DNA of 64,000 nucleotides from Perca fluviatilis (taxonomy: Eukaryota > Chordata > Actinopteri > Perciformes > Percidae): positions 25,886,434 through 25,950,433 of the forward strand of contig NC_053121.1 in the NCBI RefSeq assembly GCF_010015445.1, written 5' to 3'. Each line of letters begins with the position of its first letter. The stretch's first letter is position 1. Of the stretch, positions 41,109-55,500 are shown piece after piece. Under the pieces are notes generated by a model. That model saw only the letters and a program-made list of their open reading frames with translations. It searched no databases and was not told the DNA's origin. Both the position numbers and the translations under genes were made by a program.

Positions 41109-43225
41109 TTATTTTTGCAAACTGTGTCCTTTTTTAGGGTTTGGGGATTACAGATAGGCCACAATTAGCTTGACAGTGGGATGTGCTTTGGTGAGAGCTA
41201 AGGTTGACAGGCATACCTAGCCTCCCCACTGCGCAACCTTTTATAAAATCAATGCCACCACTAAACGCAACTCACCACTGTGGAGCTGGGCCCTGTTCCA
41301 GCCTCCTTCCCCTTCTAGTGTGGGCAGGAAAACACAGACAAACAGATAAATTAGAGCCTCCCCACCTGGCCTCCTCTCATCCTTCAGCCTGTCTACCATT
41401 GTGAAGTGAGAAAACTACTGTCAGTTATAAAAAAAATAAAATAGAAAGCAATTATTTCATTGAAATAAGAAACCTCTGCATTTAAACTTCTCTTTCTTGA
41501 GCCAATTATATTTACTTTTCTCTACAAAAACATAGAGTTCACCTACAGTATCTGTGAAAATCATTGTTATTGCCTTAATTGGTTGTTGATGGGTGACACA
41601 GCAAAAAGGTTTTGGCGGCTTTGTACACACATCCAAAAACAGGATCTTAACAGTGAGTGGATCGCTGAAGAAAACATTTGCACACATACTTTTTACTGCA
41701 GTACATGGTTTCCCCTGGAAAATACTGCAAGAAATATGTATTATCACAACATGAACCAAAGTAAGTGTGAGGAAGCAGTGTAGAAGGGGACAAAAAGAAT
41801 GTTGTGTCAAAAAGGAAAATTGACAATAGACTTATTGTCATGTCTTTTTGTCTTTCTCCTCAATAGTTTTTAAAGACGTTTAAGATGTTTTCTGTGCACG
41901 TTTAGAGAGGGACTGGGGTTGGTCATTTGCAAACAGTTGACAGTGATAGTGGTGTTGGTGAAAAAGCCAGGCATCAAGACTGAACACTTCCTTTGCAAAC
42001 GTAACATCCATCCATTGCTGTGGTGTAGAGTATTTATTGGCAAGTGACATTGGCAATAAACACTAAGATCAATGTGGGAATCATTCACAGCATCTTTATC
42101 AAGACGGGAATCTGAGCAACACACAAACACTCCACGACACTACAGGTACGTAGTTTGGCTGTGTTACCAGCTACAACTGCTCGATTTGGCAGTCTGTTGC
42201 TCTAATTTGCATGAGATTACATGCCCACAGAGGCAAACTCTCTTTAATGGATAGCATCATCCTCTGCAGGTGGCAGGGGAAGAAAATTTGAGTTGGGAAC
42301 ACAGAAATGATCTGCCTCCTCAAATATTCACTTGTCATTGGCTGATTGCTGCTCTGATGGCATCCATTTGTGCGCTGAGATATCATTTTCAACCACTCAA
42401 TCTCTCTTCATTAACATTAACTGCACCATTCCACAATGTAGACACATTAATCCAGTCATTTTTTAAATTACCATATTCAGACTTTTTTTTGGTTCTTGGC
42501 CTGCTGTCACCTGAAACGTTGGAGAGTTTATAGGCCACTATGTTACCTCTTCAAAATAAAGCAGCCTACTAAGTTCGTGGACACTACATCTGTAATTGTC
42601 ACTTACAGCACAGTGTTTTAGTAGGTGCTTTTTTATAACGTATGACTAGGTGCAGCCCACTTTTTATCTATGCTGGCAGGGGTAGGATGTGGGTAGATGG
42701 TGGTATTGAGCAGGAGAACAATCTATATCACTCATTAAAATGCAAATGTGTTTACCAAGTATAGCTTTGATGCTGCACTAATAACAAGCAGTGGGGAACA
42801 ATCATGAATCAAACTTGTGTAGTGATCTATTGAGCGCATGCCTACGCCATGTAATGAAACAAGAGCTGAAATAAGTCAGTCAATACAAAATCCTGTCATT
42901 ATCTGAGAACATGCAACAGAGACTTAAGCGGCACGAGATGACGCTGGCACAATTCCAAAGCTGCATTTCAAAGCAAACCTAGATTCTATGCCCCAAATTA
43001 AAGACCATTGCAAGTGAGACAGGAAATGCTAGTGTGCTCTGTAAGTAAGTAAACATGGCTGAAAGTACAGCACCGGCTGTGCATTGTAATTCAATGCAGC
43101 TGGATAGACTTTGAGGGTAGCACTAGTAGGGTCCCCTGCTGACTGTGTCAAGTACGGTATAAAGATAATAATACACCAGGTTTCTTATTTGAATACTTAT
43201 GTGATTCAAGGCATTCCCTCTAACT

Positions 43226-43442
43226 CAGTGGTCAGTTCCGTTTTTGGCTTGTGACCCCTAAAAATGAAATGAACCCCTCATTACAGGTTGCATATGTATA
43301 TCAGCTGTGAGCAGCTCATCTAAAGACTAAGTTTTGCTTCTCAGATTGTTTGCTTTGGTAATTGTTAGAGGCCTGAACAGGTTAAACTATACAGCATTAA
43401 CAAGAAAAAAACTGGGATCAGAGACCCCCTGCGGATCCATTG
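43226..43442. mobile_element. Short hAT-type element
   Basis: Starts CAGTGGTCAG and ends GATCCATTG, giving short imperfect inverted ends. Flanking CTCTAACT and CTCTAACA match at 7 of 8 positions. An internal GTGACCCCTAAAAATG resembles the hAT element 600 bases away. 217 bases, non-coding. Confidence 0.7.
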
Positions 43443-44011
43443 CTCTAACATAGCTGTTCAGAATGAAAAGTTTAAAAAATAGTTTTTAATCTTGCCAGCC
43501 AGTTTCAAATACTATAATATACAGACATTTTAGGCTCTCCAAAAAAGAGTTTCATACTGATATATACATCAATGTACTTTTGTACCTGAATCTCTCAGTG
43601 CTACAGAAAAGCTTTAAAGGATGTCAAGTGTTTCACCTGAAATATCATTATAAAGAACAGAAAAAAAGTCAATATTTGGGAAAATACCTTAATCCATCTG
43701 TGATTTATCATTAAGCACCTAATTGACTGTGATGACTCCCTTCCCCTATTGGCTAGTGATTTGTGGAGTACTATCGTGCAACACACCCAGACCTAAATAA
43801 ATAAACTCCAGATGAGCACAAAACAGCAAAAGAAAGGTTTGGTCCCTCCCACTACACAGGACCAATTAGAGAAAGCAGTGCTCAGATGAGATGGCAGCGA
43901 CATCAAAAAGAACAAAAGGAAATAAAGCCATAACAGATATCCATACCCTTCCCTCCTGCAACGTATTCCTTGGGCTTTTAGTTTAGCAATGAATTGCTTT
44001 TTAGTCTAGAG

Positions 44012-44787
44012 CAGGAGTCTTCAACGTTTTTTAATCCAAGGACCCCTAGCTGATGAGAGACGAATCATGGACCCCCTACTACATATATTGCATAAAATTG
44101 AGTTGCATATTAAATTGAGCCTACAATAACATGAAGGGCAGCCTAAAGCCTATACACATACCTTTTTAAATAAAACTTGTTAGCATGTTCAGATATTTAT
44201 ACATCATGTTTTAATGTTGAAATGTGGCATATTGAGTCCTTAAAGGGATACGCCACAGTTTGTTGAAACAGGGCTTATCACGGTCTCCCCTAGCTGTAGA
44301 TAGGTCAGCCAAGGCATTTTTTGTGCATGCATTGTTTTAGTCCGGTGCAACACTGGCAGCGCCTCCGCTAGTTAGTTTAGCGTAGTGAATGGAATCCTAT
44401 GTTGCCGGTTAGCATGTTGTGAGTAAAAGTGAGCCAACAAAAGACAACAAAAAAAACCTAATTACTTGCATTCAGACAAAAAATGCATTGGCCCACCTAT
44501 TTACAGCCAGGGGAGACCGTGATAAGCCCTATTTCAACAAACGGTGGCGTATTCCTTTAAGCTTAACTGTATGTAGAAGGCAACCGTATGGCTACCTGAC
44601 CTATAGGTCTATCATCAATGTTGTGTACATTTAAAAAATATGTATCTTTACTAATAATATGTTGGATTCATGTTAATGTATATTTTCAGACATATTTTTT
44701 TAAACCATCAATCAGTAATTTGGTGGCCCCCCTGCAGCATTTCTGAGGACCCCCTAGGGGTCCCAGACCCCCTGTTGAAGATCTCTG
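44012..44787. mobile_element. hAT element, non-autonomous, interrupted by a MITE
   Basis: Inverted ends CAGGAGTCTTCAAC and TTGAAGATCTCTG sit within a perfect 8-bp duplication GTCTAGAG (44004-44011 and 44788-44795). GGACCCCTA near the left end and TAGGGGTCC near the right extend the symmetry. It carries no transposase. A TTAA-flanked MITE lies inside at 44244-44556. Confidence 0.88.
44244..44556. mobile_element. TTAA-flanked MITE with long inverted ends, nested in a hAT
   Basis: About 45 bases at each end are inverted copies (AGGGATACGCCAC / GTGGCGTATTCCT, then GGGCTTATCACGG / CCGTGATAAGCCC). TTAA flanks at 44240-44243 and 44557-44560. No coding sequence. It is younger than its hAT host. Confidence 0.88.
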
Positions 44788-45861
44788 GTCTAGAGTCATA
44801 AAATATAGCCATATAAGATGGTACAAAAGGAAGCACCATGAACTTGCTTAAAGAAAATCATGGGGAAAATCTTTCTGACCTCAAATTACTTTGTTTCCAA
44901 TATTGTCAACAAGTGATGCAGACAATTGCACTGCTAATCACTAAGAATGGACACAAGAACGCTCTCACATTTGTAGGGACAACAATTAAGGGCTCCAAAA
45001 ATCTAGTGGATGCCCTGGGAGTCTGTGTGGCAACACAAAGCCATTCAGAATATCTACTCACTCATACAATCTTTTCCTCTTGGAATCCTAAAAAGAGTTA
45101 GCACCTACTTTTGAGCTTAGTCAATCTGGAGAAAGGGATAAAGGAAAGAAAGGAGATGAGTACATGAGAGAGTGAGGAGAAGGCAGTAATAGATGGGTGA
45201 GGGAGACAGAGAGAGTAAGTGAGAGAGAAAAAGGGGGTCTCATCTTTTGAAAATCGTATCATCTCTGTGAAAGCGGACAGAAGGATAGAGATGAGCATTA
45301 CTACTAATCTCCAATCCGCACCTTGAACAGAAGCCTAACTTTCATTTGCCACTGACAAGCTTCCACTTGTGAGCTCTATGGATGACAAAAAGCACTCAAT
45401 GAGCAGATTAAATAGTGTATTTATTCTCCTACAGTATGTAGTAAATATCCAGTACAGAATATACATTTTGATAAACTCAATTTGAGTTGATGAACTGATG
45501 AATGATACATTATTTTATATAAAGTCCTGGTAATCGGTAGACTATGAAATTAAAACTAATCTCAGAAAGGATTATTATCTCTGATCAGCTTTACATCAGG
45601 GAGAATACTTGATACTGCTCTGTTTCAGATCAAATCTAATAAGCTTAAAGGTAAGTATAAGGCTTAGTATTCATTTGTGGATAGAGAAGCCCATTCTGTA
45701 CATAGTTCACTTGTAATTTGATAAGGAGATATTGTTGGGGGATTATGTTATCTCCTAGGAGATCTATTAGTGGATAAATCCTACTGGCTGTCTTATGAAT
45801 CATTACCTTACTGGTTACAATCTGATATGCACAAGCTCTCCCTCAACTACCAACACAATGA

Positions 45862-46008
<147 letters not shown>

Positions 46009-46870
46009 ATTTAAACCCCCACGCCTGACAGCACACCGATGCATTTTCAAGACATAAATTAACAATTGAAACCCAACATTGAGTACCAAAGTGGTGCACT
46101 GAAAGGTCACTTAGGGTGTCATTCACCTACAGTGAAAAGAATAGAGAAATGACAATCAGTGGATTTTTCCAAAATGTGTCCACAGCACAACAGGGCATAT
46201 CCATAGCCCTGTGTGGGATGATAACCAGAAAGGTAGGGAACAAATGCCGCATGAGCTGTAAATCCTGAAATAATGGCTAAAGTGACATCAAATAACACAG
46301 GGACTAATCTTCTATGTTAGGGAAAACAGTTTCAGTCAAACTGGCTCCAGCAGAGTGCTTTTTGGCTATTAGCGCAATAACCAAAATGGAGGGCTTTAAC
46401 AGGACTGAAATGGAGAGGCAATGGGTTCTGTGAAGAATTCCACAAAGTCTAATGCCATTATTAACACAATGGCACTATGTATCACCAGCCTGGCCCTATC
46501 ATTACACATTCAGCTCAGACAGCATCCTGTACCACAGTCACGACTATGGTATTTAGCGAGGAGAAGAAAAAGAAAAAAAAAAGACAACAATCTGAACAGT
46601 GTTCCTGCACAGAGCCCAAGGGTTGGACGAGTGAAATTCAATCCACTTTTTTCTACCTGTTAGAAATCTATTAGAGGCCAATAAGGATGCTGAGGGGAGA
46701 AGGTTTGAGATATTTCAGGTCAGCCTTAGAGGTTAATTGTTGAGTCGTCTGTCTGGTCAGTGAGGGGATCACTGTGTGAAACCAATCCTGAAGGCAGGGG
46801 ATGAACGGTGAGTGTGGATGGCATTCAGAAGATTAGAGCACTTGATGGGAGAGACAGAGGTGGAGAGAGT

Positions 46871-46873
<3 letters not shown>

Positions 46874-46937
<64 letters not shown>
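46874..46937. repeat. (GA)n microsatellite
   Basis: About 64 bases of GA. Confidence 0.95.
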
Positions 46938-46940
<3 letters not shown>

Positions 46941-48574
46941 GGGAACATGAACCCATAGACCTCAAATCAACACTTTCACAAGGCTGCCAATGCTAAGTGG
47001 GTTTAGACATACACTTAATGTGCTTGAGAATGTGTAGCCAATAAGGCCATTGTGGCTAGCTGTACTTACATTTAAAGTACAGGACGTGGTTTCAACCTTT
47101 GTGTCAAGTAGAGATAGAACAGAAATGTTACTAGAATCCAAATATCTACTCTACCTACTGCCTATGAAAAAACACACACATGCACACACATCCAGGCACA
47201 CAAGACACACACACAAGACAACCTGCACCACCCACTCTCTCCACTCACTGAAGTAATTAATCTGCTGAACAGAGGAGACAAACTGATTACAGTCCAGCTT
47301 AATCACATCCGCAGAAACCTCAAGGAACTTCCATTCAAATATTGCTACTCCAAAAAAAAAAAAAAGAAAAAAAACCCCTGAGGTTGGCAATGAGGAATGA
47401 CGAATTGTTTACTTTGTTCTGATGAAGGTCAAATTAAAATGTAGAATGCAGACTGTGGTGGGGTAAAGATAAATATTTGGCTGTCTGTTCAGATGTACAG
47501 TGAAAAGACATGGCCCTCCTGTGGGCATCGCTCCACATCTGTCTGGTCGCCTCCACGCCAGTTCCATTTCACAACTTGTTCTACATCTGTGACACATACA
47601 CACAGAACACATACACGCACTCAGATATACATGAACGCAGCGAATGACTCTCCTCACAGACGGCCACACATACCGAATGTCCCTCATCACCTTGCTCAGA
47701 GATGAATGGGTTCGCCACTGTCCTCAATCATTTTAATCACTTCAATGGAAAATGCTTCATTCCCGGCTATCATTCTGTACTGCCTTGCAGCTATCTCATG
47801 TATACACATTCCTACACTCCCTAAAACACCCCCCTCACAAACACAATGACTGTCACTCTCTGATAGTACAACTCCTGTGATATGAGAGCCCCGTGTAACC
47901 CCGTCTACTATCTTTCCTGGCTAATTTCTACTAGATGCCTGATAATATTAATTGATTTATTATTTTTTATTCATAAAAAAATCATTTTAATCTGATTTGT
48001 ACATGCGAACTGTAGTAGTAGGGCAACTGAGCACATGCAAATAGAATTGTATTTCAGATGACCTTGCTCATAGAGTTTTAACAATATGACCACTGGATCA
48101 AACGAGCCTGAGGCATCTTAACCTCTGCTTTACTATTCATCACATTCATGCCCACAGATCGCATAAAAACGGCATTTAAAGTACTCAAGTTATTCTGCTA
48201 CTTCATGTTTTTGGTTTCAGCTTGTTTCCATCACTACATGTGTCATCATCTGCTCCACTGTGCTGGAGATCTTTTTTGACTACATTCTTTTTTTAAACCT
48301 GCAAATCACCAGGTTGGTGTTTTGATGATGGAAACCATACAGTGTTGCTGTGCAACACCCCCTTGTCACCACTGAGCTGTGGCTGCACCAAACCGACGTG
48401 TCCCTCAAGTTAACACCTGTTGCTACCTACACCGCTGGATGTGTGTTTTCACACTTGCGTCTGTTCTGTGAAACATCAGGACCAAGGCTGGATAGAAATG
48501 TGCAGGAAGGTGTGTTCGTGTTTTGAAAAACACAAATAAAAAAATAAATAAAAAAAAACATATTTTGACAAAAA

Positions 48575-49378
48575 CAATCTCATTATCATACAGATGCAGA
48601 TGACACCCAACTAATTCTCTCCTTTCCGGAGTCTGAAACTCAAGTAGCAGCATGTATCTTGGCCTGTCTGACTGACATTTCTTCTTGGATGTCCACACAC
48701 CATCTGAAACTCAACCTTGACAAGACTGAGCTCCTTTTCCTTCCAAGGAAGGGCTCTCCTAACCAAGACCCCACCCAGACTGCTAGAAACCTGGGTGTGA
48801 CACTTGACGACCAACTCTCCTTCACTGCCAACATTGCTGCAACTACCCAATCGTGTAGATACATGCTGCATAACGGGTTCTGGTTCAGGCTCTAGTCATC
48901 TCACGTCTAGACTACTGCAACTCCCTCCTGATTGGCCTGCTTGCATGTGCCATCTGGTCCCTGCAGCTCATTCAGAACGCAGAAGCTTGGCTTGTCTTCA
49001 ACCTCCCCAAGTTCTCTCACACTACACCGCTCCTCCGCTCTCTTCACTGGTTACCAATTGCTGCCTGCATCCGCTTCAAGACACTAGTACTTGCATACAG
49101 GGCCACGAACGGATCAGCCCCAGCATACATCCAGGACATGGTCAAACCCTATACACCAACCCGCCAACTCTGCTCTGCATCAGCCAACCTGCATGCTGCC
49201 CTCTCACAGCGAGGGAGAACTAATCACTCAACGAAATCCCAACTGTTTGCTGTCCTGGCTCCTAAATGGTGGAATCCCTAATGACATCAGGATGGCCGAA
49301 AGCCTATGCATATTCCGCCGAAGGCTAAAAACACATCTCTTCCGACTACACCTCGGATAAACATAAAAAAAAAGAAGA

Positions 49379-49416
<38 letters not shown>

Positions 49417-49576
49417 CTTGAAGCTGCACTTTCATATGTCTCTTTGTAGTTTTGCTTATTTAAAGCTAATGTACTTGCACTACTTGTTGTCTGGAGTTAG
49501 CACCTTCAGGGTTGAAAGCACTTAATTGGAAGTTGCTTTGGATAAAAGCGTCAGCTAAATGACATGTAATATAATG
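48575..49576 (+). mobile_element. 5'-truncated L2/Maui-like LINE with reverse transcriptase remnant
   Basis: Starts inside the reverse transcriptase at DADDTQLILSF (catalytic YADD decayed to DADD), followed by SSWMSTHHLKLNLDKTE. A deletion and frameshift near 48885 removes part of the palm/thumb. The reading resumes as VQALVISRLDYCNSLL, LHWLPIAACIRFK and APAYIQDMV, and a separate C-terminal frame ends FRRRLKTHLFRLHLG at 49360. The 3' UTR holds a TA repeat (49382-49414) and the hallmark GGATAAAAGCGTCAGCTAAATGA tail with TGTAATATAATG. Frames are broken, so it is dead. Confidence 0.88.
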
Positions 49577-52500
49577 TACAGCAGTTGTATGAAGTGGGAG
49601 GAGCCGCTGGTTCCAAAAACATTGTTTTTTAATTTAATCAATTTTCCATGACTGCCATAAAACACAAGACACAAAAGTATGTAAATGTCAATTTAGTGAG
49701 TATTTGTGCTCTTTGTATAGTTATGTAATTTGTGTATGATCATAAGTGATGATCAAAAAAAAGAGAAAAATACACATTAAGATGCATTTCCTTCCACTTT
49801 ATTCACTTTGGATATGTTTCTCAAAGGAAAATAAAATGATACTGTTATATAATAATTATAACCTTTATTTTTTTAATACTTCCACTATACATAGTGAGAT
49901 TTAAGCATGAACTTAAGGGTATGCTGTACTTCAGAATGCTGGTTTTACCCTGTTGGTTCACTCTTCTCCTCCATAATTTTTCTTTGAGAGTAAGTAAAAG
50001 AAAAAGAAAAGTGCATTTTTCATTACAGAGAGGAGAAAACCATACTTTTTCTTCTTGCCAGATGGAATCACAAGCCAATGACAAGACAGCCCAAGTGAGG
50101 AGAGGAGAGGAGAGTCAATATTTTTGCATAATTTCAGTTTTTCAAAATGTATGCTTTCGCATTCCGACAGCTTGTATGAAAGCATACAACTCACTTTGAT
50201 ATTTAGCAGTACTCCAGGCTTCAAAGGTTTTGAATTAAAAGAAGATTCCACTTATGCACATTATCAAAGTAATTTGAACAAAACAGTGTGCAACAATTCA
50301 AAAGGAGTTCATTCATTTTTTGCAACTGCTTTATGTTCTAAGAACCTGCACTGGTACTTTTGAAAGTCGTGGCACAGAAAAAGAAAAAAGAAAGGAGAGC
50401 AACACAGAAAGAGATATATGGTCTCTGCGGTTCCAACCTATGTTCTTAAGTTAGGATGGAAAGCCGCAAGGCATCAAGGCAAAAAGCCCAGGGATCAACC
50501 ATAAGTCTTCATCACAGAAATCCAATTCAAGGTCAGCTTCTGGTTCAGGTAGCAGATGTGTCTCACACTTCCCTGTTGTTGTTAAATGACAGGGTTTAGA
50601 CCCACCAGCAGTATACAGTCTGAATGTGCGTGTGCGTGTGTGTGTGTGTGTGTCTGTGTCAATAAGAAAAACACAGGAAATAGAGAGGGGGAAAATGGAT
50701 TAGAAACATGTATGTGACTAATCCATTTTTTATTTATATGTCAATGCTATTGCAGCTAACAGCAACATGCTGTCCCTCTTCACAGCAAACTGGCTCATCT
50801 CATGCAATCATGTCCATGGAGGAGCCATCATAAACACAACCACTAGCACTTGTGGAGGTCACCCTATCTATCCGTGCTGCTAATTGGAGGAGGTTAATTG
50901 TCAATAAAAACCCACATAGGCATGACCGTTGTTTTGACTCGCGCCATATTAGCCACATCTGTGAAAGCCATAAAGATAGTTGTGAATATTCCATTTGCCG
51001 TGACATGCTTGACATATTACTGGTTTGATGCATTTAAATAGAGGTAATTAGTATATCAGAATACAACACATGCTTATGTCCCACATGTGTATACATATCG
51101 GGTAACATTATAGCCTCTGTGCCAAATCTGTTATGGTAGTCTGTACCGTAAACATACATGAAGTAACTAAAAAAGGCACACAGATATATAGACCAATAAC
51201 CAATTTGAGTCTTGTCTTGCCTAAACCAAGTGAGTTACATAGAGAATAGGGGCAGTCCATTGATTGGTCCAATTGATGAAACAATCAATTGTTGCCTGGG
51301 TATATTGATCGACCTGTAGGCAGAGGTGGTATGTTACGTGCCCCGGCATTTGTTTGGCTTGCTCAATCCACAATCATCGCAGCACATATTACTATCCTTG
51401 TTAGGTTCATACAAAGTTCATACATTGTTCCCATTCCATGCTACCAATTCTAGGTTCTAAGTTATATTACAACTTCAAAGATCATTGTCAGCAGTGAAAA
51501 ATAAGTTATTTTTAATCCGATAAATTTATTTCTTGATTGCTTGAGTGAAGAGGGAGTTCGGAGTTACAAAGTCTCTCAGCAGATGTCATAAGCAAAGAAT
51601 ATCCTCTAAAAGCTGAAATTCAACAGTGTATTTAGACAATTCTGTCTCAGCCTTTACTGGCAGAGAATGCCAGCCAATCCCGATTTGAAATGCGACAAGA
51701 AAAAACAAAGCTTGTCAGAATGAGTTGGAGAGATGTCTACTGAGAGCCACATGTGGTGGGAAACAGAGTCTAGGGGAGAGAGGGAGAGAGAAAGAGAGAG
51801 AGAAGAAACTGTTCCTTCTCTACATGACTCTGTCCCTGAGACACACGTCATGCTGCTCCCCCCACAGTGGGTAACTCTGACAGGATACTGTCTGTGCAGC
51901 ATTCCCCCTCTGTGTGATTGATGAGCCTCATTTTGCCAATTAATGGAGAATCCCCTGTTGACTACCATCAGATTGCCGTTTGTAACTGTTAGTGTTTCTG
52001 ACTGTCACAGATTCATTTTAATTAGAGATCTCTTTCTCCTCCGACTTTTCTATTGTGCCTCAAATTTGCGGAGCTGAGTGCACAGTGACATGCTGGGGAA
52101 ATGGCCCACTGTGCTATTTGCCGTCATTACTTCATTGACAAAGTGCACGGCCTGAACTGTTGAAGGCCATATCTTTTTGAAGGAGTCAACCCTAATGTCG
52201 ACCATATACCGTATCTTATAATCAATTAGCAAATGTGAGGTAATTAGTGTTCTTTATTTGCATAATGAACCACCTAATTGCTCCAAAGCGTGCAAATGCA
52301 GTCAATAAGTTCAGCTAATCGCTTGTGGGGCCACGTATATGGGCAAGCTGCAGAAGAGATGGCCCGCAGTCATGCAGACAGAGTGATCCCTAGGTCCTGT
52401 CAGCGCAGAGGAAGGATAGCCAACACGGAGCAAAGTTAGAAATCAACAGAGAGCCCAGTAGCAAACAACAGAACAACACGGTATTCCCTCGACAGTATCA

Positions 52501-55500
52501 GCAAGAAAGGAATAGCATTACTGTGGGGAGAGGAGAGGAAGTGTTTGGACATTAGTTTGATTTACATTTTAGAGATGCTTTCAACTGGCACACACAGCAA
52601 CTTCAGCTAATGATACTCAGGCCATTTCATCAAGGAGCTTTCCCCAGCCTCTTGGGTGCTGCCCCATAGCACTTATTTTCAAATGGTGCTACAAGGTAAT
52701 ATACTGGTCTGTACAGGAATAAATGTCTGCTCCGTACACTATCTACTAGCATTAAGTGTATATCACCCAACTCATTTTACAATTAACTTCTGCTATAGCA
52801 TCTGTAGTATTATTAGTTATTATTGCAATCGTATGAATGAATAATGCAGGGGGCTATCAAGCATATGAATGAAAACAGCATCTCAAATCAAAATTCAAAT
52901 CAAATCTTATGTGCCGTTTGGTCTATGTGCATTTTCCTATGAGTCAACCTGCGTTATTTAACTCCAACCATCTTCTATTGTGGATTCAAATGCTAAAAAA
53001 AACCTAAATGCTCGGTGCCTCATATTTACTAGACAAATAACTCCAGTCACGTTTCGCTTCCACTTGCATTTGATAGAATAGTTTGCCAACAATAGGCCTG
53101 CCATTCAACAGAGTCTCAGGGATTTCATTAAAACATCAAATGAAAGTGAAATCATGAGCCATGACGGTGGAGAGTGGGGATGGCTAAGCAGAGAAGCGTG
53201 GCTGGTGTCTACTGCAGGATTAGAGCTCAGCAACAAGTGCTCAAGGGGGGCTTTGCATCAAACCCAGGAGCCCATGACAAATGAGGGCGCACGGGCCTCT
53301 GTCTATTACCCTGCACTAAGCTTAGGCCTTTTGGGGAAGTAATGAGGTGCAGATTGGTGCTGCTGCCACTGGGTCCTTAGCCCGTCTTTCTGTAGAGCAG
53401 AAATAATCAGTGGAGACCTTGGCCAATAGGGACAAAGCTATACAGCAGCAGAGCAACACATGGAGACCTGAGGATAAAACAGATTAAAATAATTTCTATT
53501 CAGAACACTATGGCCTGTTATACACTGGCTCTTCTCCTTCTGCATATAAGTACTTAACCTTGTGTACTGTATGTCAAATGCACACGAGAAGCACAAAAAT
53601 GTCCACAGAAGGTGTGTCAGGGAGCATTTTCGATTGCAGGGACCAGCCCTGAATCCCAACAGGACACAGTGGATCCCAAAGGACACCCTCCAGGACTGGC
53701 AGGGCATAGAGGCTTTATCAGTGGAATATGACAGTTGTTCACTAAGGAGCAAAGGGTAGATCCAGTGTACATCATGGGTGTATCTCCTGTACTCCAACAC
53801 CACAACCCCTCCTGCCCCTGGGAGCTACAGCCCAGGCAGCATGTCAGGAAGCCCACTCTACTGGCTAATGGAGCTGCCACATCAGGCTGAGTGTCACAGC
53901 CTAACAAGATACTGATTGGCGAACTTCTAGGGAATTCCCTCATATGACCAGAGGGCACTGATATGGTCTTCTGTCTGGCAGGGAACACGACAGCCAGCAG
54001 GCACAGCAATGGCAACGTGATGTTTTTTTTAAAGTTTTTTATACAGTACATGTGTATTCTGTGAAATCCATCACTTGATTTTTTTTTTGGGCTTCATTAG
54101 AGTTTAATATGTTTGTCTTAGACAAATTCAAAGCTCTGTGTGTACAACTTTTGAATGTGTCATACGTAGAGGCATTATGTGCTGAAACGGCAATACTGCA
54201 ATAACTGCAATCTATTCTTTTAATACCCTTTTATTAAGTGTCCAAGGTACAAAATTCATATATTCAAATCTATACCACGTTTGATCTGTTTGCAAGAAAA
54301 AAACAAATGTACAGAATGAACAATAAACCAATGAGTAGTGATCGTCTTATATTATAGTGAACAGATTTTTGGACTGCTGGTCTGACACAGAAAGCAATTA
54401 GAAGATGTCATCTTAAATTCTCAGAAATTGCAGTGGGGATTTTTTTTAAGTATCTTCAGATGTTTTATAGACCAAACAATTAATGGATTAAAAAAACAAT
54501 AATCAACAGTTTAATCAAAAATGAAAGTAATTGTTAGTGCTGCCTTAATGAATAAGTTAACCAACATTATTAAGAAAGTAATTAAACAAAGAAGTGATTT
54601 TGCCGTGGAGCAAGGAGGGTGTACCGTTTGAATCTTGGCAGAGCAGTATGAGAGAATTTTAGTATGACAGGATATACTGTAGGTACAGTGGGTTAAGCAA
54701 AGCGAATGTACTTTTAAAAGTCAATTAAATGGACTCAGTCGACAACAATGCCAGTTCATGCCTTACTTAAGGTAATTAAATAGGATATATATATATATAT
54801 ATATTTATACACATATATTATATTTATACAGTTCTATATATGTATGGTGCTTTTTGTATACTACAGCATTGAGTAAATAACTAAAAAGACAATCCTTGGT
54901 AAGACAGCAACATAATCACCACAACCTTTTTTCATTAACATTGAGTGCTTTTTCTTTGCAATAATCATAATTAGAATTACAATTTTAATGTCAAATGTTT
55001 TTTTCAAACACACCTATGAAAAAATTAATTAAAATCATAATATCTCATCTGACATGTAATGTCAACATGAAAGATGACTATTTGTTTTAGGGATTGTATT
55101 TTTTCTGGACAATCATATTAAGGTGAGAGTTACAGACCAAGAACTCAGGCAGGGAAAGTGACTGTTTTTTGCACCTCTACTCATTTACACTTTTTTTCCC
55201 ACTGAATTTGGGATAATTAAAAGGCACTTTATCTGTGCTCCAGTTAATTGGCTACACAGTTTACAGTGAATCTCATTAGCGGAGGAAAACACCTGGGTTG
55301 GGTTTGAGGGGGAGGCGCTCAAAGGAAGGTGGTGATTATGAGAGAGAGCTTGCATGTCAAGGGGTGGGTGTGCTACTGAAAGTGCTATCAGCATGTTTTA
55401 ACCTAGGTTTCTAATATACAAACATGCAGAAATAAACATTAAGATTCTCTAAATAATCTGACATTCCTCTCATTAAAACACATAAAGGTGTAGTAAAGTG

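Noticed and set aside
50692..50729. 12-bp perfect inverted repeat (AAAATGGATTAG / CTAATCCATTTT)
   Set aside because: Short AT-rich stem with no further support; expected by chance in a window of this size.
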